From Anaerolineales bacterium (GTDB lineage: Bacteria; Chloroflexota; Anaerolineae; Anaerolineales; UBA4823), in NCBI GenBank assembly GCA_026415275.1, contig JAOAHK010000219.1:1-5071 (forward strand): a DNA stretch of 5,071 nt, in the 5' to 3' direction. A program made the position numbers and the translations under genes. Each line of letters begins with the position of its first letter. Position 1 is the first letter of the stretch. Below, in pieces: positions 1 through 5,071 of this stretch. The notes beneath the pieces were generated by a model, which saw only the letters and a program-made list of their open reading frames with translations, searched no databases and was not told where the DNA came from.

Positions 1-380
1 CCCCACAAGAGTGTGGCAGGTTGTAAGTTGAATTTTTCAGCGATTGTAAACAGGGGATCGCCCGATTTTACAGTGTAGGTCAAGACATCTGTCGAGGGAC
101 GGTCGGGGACGATTGTAAAATAGGTGGCATGACGAGAGATATTGTGGGAAGAATTCGTTTGTGGGAGAGGTGGGAGCGCTATCTGTTCTTCTTTGGTTTC
201 TGGTGCAACAGGTTGGTTTGATGTTGTTAAGGAATTTTCAGAACCCGCGGCGAATACAGGGATGGTTTGATTTCGGAGCCTTAACCAACCCAAATAGGCA
301 GCCAGGCTAATTGACACAAAAACCAATAGATTTATAAAAATGACCCCTAGCGCTTTACCTAGATTTTTTATGGGAGACAA
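1..380 (-). CDS. Membrane-anchored LysM-domain protein, probably an M23-type cell-wall peptidase (N-terminal part, cut by window edge)
   Basis: The frame is open from 380 to the left edge and gives 126 complete residues; the C-terminus lies outside the window. After a short basic N-terminus there is one hydrophobic segment at about residues 11-33, then a Pro/Ser/Thr/Gln-rich linker at about 38-100. A LysM peptidoglycan-binding domain begins at about 101, with the core TYTVKSGDPLFTIAEKF and then LQPATLLW. The protein is therefore predicted to be anchored by one helix with the LysM part outside the membrane. In Chloroflexota, proteins with this layout commonly end in an M23 (LytM) metallopeptidase domain. 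That is family knowledge; the catalytic domain is not visible here. An in-frame TAA about 20 bp upstream limits the start, and there is no ATG before the hydrophobic helix. The TTG at 378-380 is chosen because GGAGG lies 5 nt upstream. It follows the adaptor gene by 60 bp on the same strand and may share its transcript. Confidence 0.8.
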   Translation of the reverse strand, partial: MSPIKNLGKALGVIFINLLVFVSISLAAYLGWLRLRNQTIPVFAAGSENSLTTSNQPVAPETKEEQIALPPLPQTNSSHNISRHATYFTIVPDRPSTDVLTYTVKSGDPLFTIAEKFNLQPATLLW

Positions 381-385
381 AGAAA

Positions 386-390
386 CCTCC
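386..390 (-). promoter_or_regulatory. Ribosome binding site that decides the TTG start of the LysM gene
   Basis: On the minus strand this reads GGAGG, followed by the 5-nt spacer TTTCT and then TTG at 380-378. The frame has an upstream stop and no ATG near its N-terminus, so this site decides the start. A second in-frame TTG at 392-390 has no comparable upstream site. Confidence 0.65.
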
Positions 391-440
391 AAGGTATCAC
401 CGGTTTATGACAACTGCTTTCGATTTTACTCTAATAAGGA

Positions 441-1589
441 TTACTTTTGGAATGTAATCAGGACTGTCATCCCCCAACGCAATCGGGGATCGCTCTCGGT
501 GAGCAAGATCTTGGTTGTATAGGTTACATCGCCGCCCCTTTCTTCAAATACTCGCCCAATCGATTCCACAATTCCTTCAAGTTCCAAATCTGGAAGGGCA
601 TCTGGAACTATGGTGGCTGTTTGACCCAATTCAATATCAACGACATCGATCTCAGTCAAATTCTCGGTATACACATACCAAGAGGAAAAATCGGCAAGGG
701 TCACCACGTTAATATTTGGTGTAACTTGGCTACCTACAACCAAATCCATTTTAGCAACGATGCCATCGATGGTAGCTTTTAGTTCTAAGTTGTCCAGTCG
801 AGCTTGAGCAGCTTGGAGGGCTTTTTCTGCTGTGTTTATTCGAGCTTTGGCTAGTGCTAATTGATCGGGATCGGGTCCATCTTTGATTTTTTCCCAATGC
901 TCGAGGGCTTGCTTAAGATCCGCTTTTGCAGCTTCCAGTTGGACTTCGTAGTTTAACCTTCTAACCGCAGCGTTATAGTCGCTTTGGGCATTGTCTAACG
1001 CTTCTTTGAGTTTCTTGCGGGTTTCGTTAAGAGCAGATTCGTTTTTATAAGGCTCGAATGCAAGACGAGCTTGATCCAAGCGTTCTTCCATAATCCGCAC
1101 AGCTTCAATGGCACTTAGGCTCTGTTGGTTTTGGGGAACAGTAAAATTGTCGAGTTGATATTTGGCATCTCTGACGCGATCGCTAGCTCGGGCAACCGCT
1201 TCGAGAGCACGCGCAAGCTCTGTCTCGTGATTGCTAATCAAGTCATCGAGGGCTTGTTGGGCGTTTAGTAATTCTTGTTCGGCTCTCGCAACATCTGCTT
1301 CTGCTTCAGCACGATTACCCAACCTCACAAGGACATCTCCGGTTTTGACCTGATCGCCTTCGTTCACCAAAACCTCGCTTACCTTTCCACTGACTTGAAA
1401 AGAGAGATTGACATGTGTTTTTGGAACAATTTTCCCTTCAGCAAGAATACCACCCGTGGATTTGACCACTGGCGCATTTGTCTCGGAAACATTTGGGGTC
1501 GGAGTTGACCTTTGGTTTGAGCAGGCCACAAAACTCAACAAAATACCGATCATGAAAGAGGAATAGAAAAATTTTCTGATCCAAACCAT
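441..1589 (-). CDS. HlyD/RND-type periplasmic adaptor (membrane fusion) lipoprotein
   Basis: This 382-residue protein is of usual length for the family. Such adaptors link an inner-membrane exporter (ABC or RND) to the cell exterior. A signal segment at residues 7-22 ends in SFVAC, so Cys23 is the likely lipidated residue; Phe at position -3 is not the classical lipobox residue. A low-complexity Thr/Pro/Ser linker follows at 27-45. The first half of the biotinyl-lipoyl domain lies at about 52-92 (FQVSGKVSEVLVNEGDQVKT). A long Ala/Glu/Lys-rich coiled coil spans about 93-268. The second lipoyl half is at about 268-300 (KATIDGIVAKMDLVVGSQV), and a beta-barrel fills 300-382 and ends in DPRLRWGMTVLITF. 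The ATG has AGGAG six nt upstream. No transporter ATPase or permease is adjacent within the window: the gene upstream is metabolic and the one downstream is a LysM protein. The substrate cannot be inferred. Confidence 0.9.
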   Translation of the reverse strand: MVWIRKFFYSSFMIGILLSFVACSNQRSTPTPNVSETNAPVVKSTGGILAEGKIVPKTHVNLSFQVSGKVSEVLVNEGDQVKTGDVLVRLGNRAEAEADVARAEQELLNAQQALDDLISNHETELARALEAVARASDRVRDAKYQLDNFTVPQNQQSLSAIEAVRIMEERLDQARLAFEPYKNESALNETRKKLKEALDNAQSDYNAAVRRLNYEVQLEAAKADLKQALEHWEKIKDGPDPDQLALAKARINTAEKALQAAQARLDNLELKATIDGIVAKMDLVVGSQVTPNINVVTLADFSSWYVYTENLTEIDVVDIELGQTATIVPDALPDLELEGIVESIGRVFEERGGDVTYTTKILLTESDPRLRWGMTVLITFQK

Positions 1590-1595
1590 GAGTAT

Positions 1596-1600
1596 CTCCT
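1596..1600 (-). promoter_or_regulatory. Ribosome binding site of the adaptor gene
   Basis: The minus strand reads AGGAG, then a 6-nt spacer (ATACTC), then the ATG at 1589. This is a near-ideal Shine-Dalgarno and supports the chosen start. Confidence 0.7.
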
Positions 1601-1626
1601 AAATCCTTAGAAACATGACTTTGGTT

Positions 1627-1657
1627 ATTATATCGCCGTTCTGATGAGTTTAAGCAA
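1627..1657 (-). promoter_or_regulatory. Predicted sigma-70-type promoter of the adaptor gene
   Basis: On the minus strand a perfect TATAAT lies at 1632-1627. A TTGCTT at 1657-1652 could serve as the -35 box, but the 19-nt spacer is longer than ideal. Transcription would start near 1620 and give a leader of about 30 nt. The -35 candidate overlaps the foot of the upstream hairpin. The -10 box is the strong part of this call. Confidence 0.5.
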
Positions 1658-1705
1658 GAAAGCGCTCACAATACGGTGAGCGCTTTCTTCTCTATGCTTA
1701 AAACT
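1647..1705 (-). terminator. Long hairpin, likely terminator of the synthetase-GNAT gene
   Basis: Arms at 1656-1669 (AAGAAAGCGCTCAC) and 1676-1689 (GTGAGCGCTTTCTT) pair perfectly over 14 bp around a 6-nt loop. An outer pairing, AGTTTAAGCA (1647-1656) with TGCTTAAAACT (1695-1705), can extend it through an asymmetric internal loop and a one-base bulge. It sits a few bases past the TAA at 1712-1710. On the minus strand the 3' arm ends in TTTCTT but no long U-run follows, so termination may be imperfect. It could also act on plus-strand transcripts. Confidence 0.7.
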
Positions 1706-1709
1706 TGGT

Positions 1710-4475
1710 TTATTGGATCGTCATCTCTGCACAGAGAAGTTTGTTGTCATTAATCGGGGATATGCTGAATCCCATCTTTGTAAATAAGTGTTTCATAGCT
1801 TCGTTGTCAGGAGTGATAATCGCCTCGATGCGTTTTAGTTTTTCCTCACGCGCCACGCGGAGAATTTGTTTCATAAGCTCGCTTCCAATACCTCTGCCTT
1901 GGTAAAGATCGCTAATCAATATACTAAACCGAGCTTCATCAAGGGAGTGAATTTTGCTCAAACGTCCAGCGCCAACAATCCGTCTTTCACCGATATCACA
2001 ATCTTCTAACTCGACAACTAGGGTAATCTCTCGATCATAATCACCGTGACAGATGCGAGCTAGCCGCTCGTGTGCTGCACGCTGGCTAAGAAGCATAGGA
2101 TGCAAGAATCGTAGATAAACGGTTCTATCGGAGAGGTTTTCATGGAATTTGACTAACAAAGGTTCGTCTTCGGGTAAGGTTGGGCGAATTGTATAGGTGC
2201 AGTTGAATTTATCTGTCCAGGTGCTAACATATTGGGTTGGGTAGGGCCGAATAGCGAGTCGGGGCAGTTGATCTTCAGTAAGATACGAGTCATGGATGAC
2301 AACTCGGGCATCGAGAGCAATGATTCGATCGGGGGACACCAATAATGGATTGATGTCGATTTCCTTGATCCATAGATTGTCTGTCACTAGACGACTAAAA
2401 CGTACTAGGAGTTGTTCCAAGGCGATAAGATCCACAGCTTTGCGCCCTCGCACCCCTTTGAGGGCTTTATAGATTTTGGTCTGCTCCATCATGCGTCTAG
2501 CCAATGTGGCATTTAGAGGAGGTAAACCGAGGGCGCGGTCTTTGAAGACCTCAACTAGTTGACCACCCAAGCCAAATAGCAGAACTGGACCAAATTGTGG
2601 GTCTACGCTGCTCCCCAAAATAAGTTCGTAACCCTCCGGAGAGATCATGGGTTGAACGGTAACACCCAGAAAGTGAGGCTTTCCATCTGGCGATTTTTCA
2701 CCGACCTTGGAATGAAGAGAGGCTTTTATTGACTGAAAGGCTTCGTATACTTCATCTTCAGATTGAAGATTAAGCTTTACCCCACCAACATCTGTTTTGT
2801 GAGTGATGGTCTCCGAGTGAAGTTTGAGAACGACAGGATAGCCGATTTGGTTGGCAAATTTGACGGCTTGTTCTTCGGTTTCGGCGATAAGGGTTTGAAC
2901 AACTGGAATTTGGTAATAACTGAGAATTTGTTTTGACTCGAACTCTGTGAGCAGGGTACGACCTTCTTGCCGAACTTTGTTGATGAGTGTAGCTGCCGCC
3001 TCTTTGTTGAGGGTAGCAGTTAGATCGGTATTGTTGGCTGGTGGAGTTTCGTACAGACTGGCTAAGTTTTCTGCAAATTGTGCCATGTAATTAAACATTC
3101 TAGCAGCGGTATCGGGATAGGGAAAGGTGGGGATTTTAGCTCGGTTGAGGATTCGAGCGCCTTCCTCGACCTCTTCTCCACCCATCCAACTGGCAAGAAT
3201 AGGCTTCCCAAAGCTTTGGGCGAATGGCACTAATTGTTCCGCCGTTTTGGTTGGATCGGTCATTGCCTGAGGAGTAAGGATAACCAAGAGGCCATCGCTG
3301 TTGGGGTCTTTTGCAGCTACCTCTAGGGCTTTGGCATAACGTTCTGGGCTTGCATCTCCAATGATATCCACTGGATTGTTTTTGCTCCAAACCGGGGGCA
3401 GGATCTGATCAAAGGCTTCCATTGTTTCCGGGCTGAGTTCTGCTAATTGTCCGCCGTTCAAGATGAGTGCATCCGTTGCGATCACCCCGGGACCCCCAGC
3501 GTTTGTCAGGATTGTCAGGCGAGGGCCTTTTGGGCGAGGTTGCTTGGCCAACACATCTGCCATGTAGAACAACTCTGCAATCGTGTTGACTCGCAATACG
3601 CCACTGCGTTTGAAAGCGGCTTCTAATACCTCATCGCTTCCAGTTAATGAGCCAGTATGAGAGGCGGCAGCCTTAGCCGCACCTGCCGTCCGCCCAGGCT
3701 TTATGACAATGATGGGCTTGATGTAAGCCACTTCTCGGGCGGCAGATAGAAAAGCACGGGCATCACCAATAGTTTCCATATAGATAACGATACTGTCGGT
3801 ATTGGGGTCATCGCCAAGATAATAGATGAGATCACCCCAACCAACATCAATCATCGAACCAATGGAAACGAAGGCACTAAAACCAACATTGACCTTCAAG
3901 CTCCAATCTAAAACGGCGGTGCACAGTGCACCGCTCTGGCTGATGAACCCCACGGATCCTTTGTGTGCAATGGTCGAAGCAAACGTGGCATTGAAACCGG
4001 AAATGGGGCACATGACGCCTAAGCAGTTTGGCCCGATGATCCGCATATTGCCGCGGCGGGCGTGCTCAAGGATTTGCCGTTCGAGTTCAGCACCTTCTGG
4101 TCCGATTTCTTTGAATCCGGCAGAAATGATAATAGCACCTTTGACTCCAGCTTCGACAGACTGGCGAATGATTTCTGGGATGGTAGGTGCTGGAGTTGTG
4201 ACAACAACAACATCCACTGGCTCAGGAACATCGAGGATTGAAGGATAGGCTTTGATTCCTAGCACGCTCGATCGTTTGGGGTTGACTGGGAAAACTGCAC
4301 CGCCAAATGGGCTGCTGATAAGATTCCACAAGACGGTGCGTCCAACGGTGTTTGGAGCTTCTGTAGCTCCGATTAAGGCGACGTTTTTAGGGGCGAAGAG
4401 AATATCTAACGGCTTCTTTTCATAGTGTAAAACGTCATGCACGGGGTCAAAAGTAGGTAATGCAGTTCGATCCAT
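1710..4475 (-). CDS. Fused ADP-forming acyl-CoA (acetyl-CoA) synthetase / GNAT N-acetyltransferase, Pat-like
   Basis: This 921-residue cytoplasmic protein has the layout of bacterial Pat/YfiQ proteins. Domains in order are a CoA-binding Rossmann fold at about 25-125 ([15 protein letters not shown]), succinyl-CoA-ligase-like domains at about 170-310 and 315-460, an ATP-grasp domain at about 505-735, and a GNAT domain at about 760-915. The family's first half interconverts acyl-CoA, ADP and phosphate with acid, CoA and ATP. The phosphohistidine motif ASHTGS is intact (His273), as are the ATP-grasp motif HKTDVGG (His559) and the segments [14 protein letters not shown] and EIDINPLL. The synthetase half is therefore predicted to be active, unlike enterobacterial Pat. 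The GNAT domain has the acetyl-CoA motif QGRGIG (859-864). Arg849 (ARFSILI) stands where Pat has its catalytic Glu809 (AEF), with Glu847 two residues before. The start is ATG with AAGGG nine nt upstream. Substrate acid and any protein target are unknown; the acetyltransferase role is uncertain. Confidence 0.93.
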   Translation of the reverse strand: MDRTALPTFDPVHDVLHYEKKPLDILFAPKNVALIGATEAPNTVGRTVLWNLISSPFGGAVFPVNPKRSSVLGIKAYPSILDVPEPVDVVVVTTPAPTIPEIIRQSVEAGVKGAIIISAGFKEIGPEGAELERQILEHARRGNMRIIGPNCLGVMCPISGFNATFASTIAHKGSVGFISQSGALCTAVLDWSLKVNVGFSAFVSIGSMIDVGWGDLIYYLGDDPNTDSIVIYMETIGDARAFLSAAREVAYIKPIIVIKPGRTAGAAKAAASHTGSLTGSDEVLEAAFKRSGVLRVNTIAELFYMADVLAKQPRPKGPRLTILTNAGGPGVIATDALILNGGQLAELSPETMEAFDQILPPVWSKNNPVDIIGDASPERYAKALEVAAKDPNSDGLLVILTPQAMTDPTKTAEQLVPFAQSFGKPILASWMGGEEVEEGARILNRAKIPTFPYPDTAARMFNYMAQFAENLASLYETPPANNTDLTATLNKEAAATLINKVRQEGRTLLTEFESKQILSYYQIPVVQTLIAETEEQAVKFANQIGYPVVLKLHSETITHKTDVGGVKLNLQSEDEVYEAFQSIKASLHSKVGEKSPDGKPHFLGVTVQPMISPEGYELILGSSVDPQFGPVLLFGLGGQLVEVFKDRALGLPPLNATLARRMMEQTKIYKALKGVRGRKAVDLIALEQLLVRFSRLVTDNLWIKEIDINPLLVSPDRIIALDARVVIHDSYLTEDQLPRLAIRPYPTQYVSTWTDKFNCTYTIRPTLPEDEPLLVKFHENLSDRTVYLRFLHPMLLSQRAAHERLARICHGDYDREITLVVELEDCDIGERRIVGAGRLSKIHSLDEARFSILISDLYQGRGIGSELMKQILRVAREEKLKRIEAIITPDNEAMKHLFTKMGFSISPINDNKLLCAEMTIQ

Positions 4476-4491
4476 CGTCCTTTTCCCTTAT

Positions 4492-4513
4492 TGTTTACTG
4501 ATTGATCTAAACA
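4492..4513. repeat. Short inverted repeat in the synthetase leader, possible operator
   Basis: TGTTTA (4492-4497) and TAAACA (4508-4513) form a perfect 6-bp inverted repeat around a 10-bp centre. It lies just downstream of the predicted leftward transcription start, where a repressor could act. A 6-bp repeat in AT-rich DNA can easily arise by chance. Confidence 0.3.
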
Positions 4514-4556
4514 GATAATCTCACAAATAGTATAGTATATGTTACAGATTTCACAA
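4511..4556. repeat. Imperfect direct repeat over the leftward promoter, possible operator
   Basis: ACAGATAATCTCACAA (4511-4526) and ACAGATTTCACAA (4544-4556) share ACAGAT and TCACAA. The TCACAA cores are 30 bp apart, close to three helical turns. One core falls at the predicted start of leftward transcription; the other is the predicted -35 box itself. This placement would suit a regulator binding site, perhaps for the divergent XRE protein. No binding evidence exists in the sequence alone. Confidence 0.35.
4529..4556 (-). promoter_or_regulatory. Predicted promoter of the synthetase-GNAT gene
   Basis: On the minus strand TTGTGA (4556-4551) and TATACT (4534-4529) are separated by 16 nt. A second, overlapping TATACT lies at 4539-4534 but has no suitably spaced -35 box. 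Transcription would start near 4522, leaving a leader of about 47 nt. Confidence 0.5.
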
Positions 4557-4632
4557 GGATAATCTTTCTCTAATCCAGAATTACAAACGTCATACAAAAA
4601 TAGTTTGCCTGATAATACTCTGTTTTTCGGGT

Positions 4633-4638
4633 TATAAT
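4633..4638 (+). promoter_or_regulatory. Predicted -10 box of the XRE regulator gene
   Basis: A perfect TATAAT lies 49 nt before the ATG. No good -35 box is found at 16-18 nt upstream; the nearest TTGCCT (4605-4610) is 22 nt away. The promoter may be weak or activator-dependent. Transcription would start near 4645, giving a leader of about 43 nt. Confidence 0.4.
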
Positions 4639-4687
4639 ATTTTGACCTGACTTTTCCCCATTTCGCCGGGTTGGGTTTTGAAGTGCA

Positions 4688-5071
4688 ATGACCAAGGATT
4701 TACCATCTTTTGAGCTCAATTTGGGAGCTCGGATCAAGGAACTGCGCACGGAGAGAAATTTGTCGATTCGAGCGGTATCTAAGAAAAGCGGAATTTCGCT
4801 GAATGCCCTAAGCCGAATTGAGCGTAACTTGACCTCTCCATCGGTTAGCACCCTATACAAGATCGCAGAAGCTCTCGATATACCGATGAGCCGTTTTTTT
4901 CAAGATCGTTACCAGTGCAACGATGTTGTCTTTTGCAAGAAGGATCATAGCGCCAAAGTTCCATTTCTAAGAGGTCTTTGGGAGGGTTTGGGATGTGAAC
5001 AATTTGCTGGGGGAATTCAGCCCTTTCTGCTGACCTTAGAAGCAGGAGGAGGAAGTGGGCGATACTTAATG
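4688..5071 (+). CDS. XRE-family transcriptional regulator with probable C-terminal cupin sensor (partial, runs off window)
   Basis: The frame stays open from the ATG to the right edge (128 residues) and has no stop, so the protein continues. Residues 12-71 form an XRE/Cro-type helix-turn-helix: LGARIKELRTERNLSIRAVS, then SGISLNALSRIER with recognition-helix residues around 37-46, and SPSVSTLYKIAEALDIPMS. Residues 72-128 include the stretch IQPFLLTLEAGGGSGRYLM, which resembles the start of the cupin in XRE-cupin regulators; the rest of the barrel is outside the window. The ATG is preceded by a weak GAAG. An in-frame TGA at 4679-4681 rules out an earlier start. It is divergent from the synthetase-GNAT gene, and regulators of this kind often control the adjacent gene. 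The ligand is unknown. Confidence 0.88.
   Translation, partial: MTKDLPSFELNLGARIKELRTERNLSIRAVSKKSGISLNALSRIERNLTSPSVSTLYKIAEALDIPMSRFFQDRYQCNDVVFCKKDHSAKVPFLRGLWEGLGCEQFAGGIQPFLLTLEAGGGSGRYLM

Larger units (their letters stand above)
4476..4687. promoter_or_regulatory. Divergent AT-rich intergenic promoter region
   Basis: These 212 bp separate the synthetase-GNAT gene (leftward) from the XRE regulator (rightward). The region is clearly more AT-rich than the flanking genes and holds one predicted promoter for each direction plus short repeats, listed separately. Frames that cross it are short, have no recognisable domain and are not called as genes. Confidence 0.75.

Noticed and set aside
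340..782. Plus-strand open frames (340-522, 447-782, 515-712)
   Set aside because: They lie antisense to the LysM and adaptor genes, have no recognisable domain and no convincing ribosome binding site.
1174..1183. A GCGATCGC octamer as a sign of a cyanobacterium (HIP1)
   Set aside because: Only one clear copy is seen in about 5 kb, far fewer than expected in HIP1-rich cyanobacteria, and the protein style fits Chloroflexota better.
1275..1905. Plus-strand open frames at 1275-1508 and 1705-1905
   Set aside because: Antisense shadows of the adaptor and of the GNAT domain, whose family motifs fix the minus strand as coding.
2754..2770. Small hairpin ATCTTCA-GAT-TGAAGAT
   Set aside because: A 7-bp stem inside the ATP-grasp coding region with no T-tract or link to a gene boundary; probably chance.
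3916..3934. Perfect palindrome GCGGTGCA-CAG-TGCACCGC inside the synthetase gene
   Set aside because: It encodes the conserved SGALCTA segment in frame, so the symmetry is most simply a by-product of codon choice. It is not near a promoter or gene end.
3136..4248. Open frames at 3136-3390 (-), 3826-4248 (+) and 4019-4231 (-)
   Set aside because: All lie inside the synthetase gene in other frames; the true frame carries continuous conserved motifs throughout.
4406..4860. Minus-strand frames at 4406-4597 and 4570-4860
   Set aside because: The first spans the AT-rich promoter region and overlaps the start of the synthetase gene; the second is antisense to the clear helix-turn-helix of the XRE gene. 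Neither resembles a known protein.

Overview
This looks like an ordinary stretch of chromosome from a moderate- to low-GC bacterium. It holds four protein genes, two of them cut by the window edges. I place it tentatively in Chloroflexota (Anaerolineae-like). That rests only on protein style: the LysM stretch just before the left edge, and the C-terminal half of the HlyD-type lipoprotein, resemble what I recall from that phylum. There is no rRNA, tRNA or other marker gene to confirm it. I see no mobile element, CRISPR array or phage gene.

Layout, left to right. Positions 1-380 (minus) hold the N-terminal part of a membrane-anchored LysM protein, probably a cell-wall M23-type peptidase. It starts at a TTG with a good Shine-Dalgarno. 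After a 60-bp gap comes 441-1589 (minus), an HlyD/RND-type periplasmic adaptor with a lipoprotein signal. A 120-bp gap at 1590-1709 contains a strong 14-bp hairpin, the likely terminator of the gene to its right, followed by a promoter for the adaptor. Positions 1710-4475 (minus) encode a 921-residue fusion of a complete ADP-forming acyl-CoA synthetase and a GNAT acetyltransferase. Positions 4476-4687 are a divergent, AT-rich promoter region with repeats. From 4688 to the right edge (plus) runs the start of an XRE-type regulator with what appears to be a C-terminal cupin sensor.

How the parts fit. The regulator and the synthetase-GNAT gene are transcribed away from each other across a shared 212-bp region. 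A short direct repeat there overlaps the predicted synthetase promoter, so the regulator may control that gene, perhaps in response to a small carboxylate or CoA-related signal. This is inference. The adaptor and LysM genes form a separate envelope-related pair on the minus strand and may be co-transcribed.

The most notable point is in the fusion protein. It keeps the phosphohistidine residues of active ADP-forming synthetases, which enterobacterial Pat/YfiQ has lost in part. Its GNAT domain, however, carries arginine where Pat has its catalytic glutamate. I did not find a clearly new multi-gene system here.
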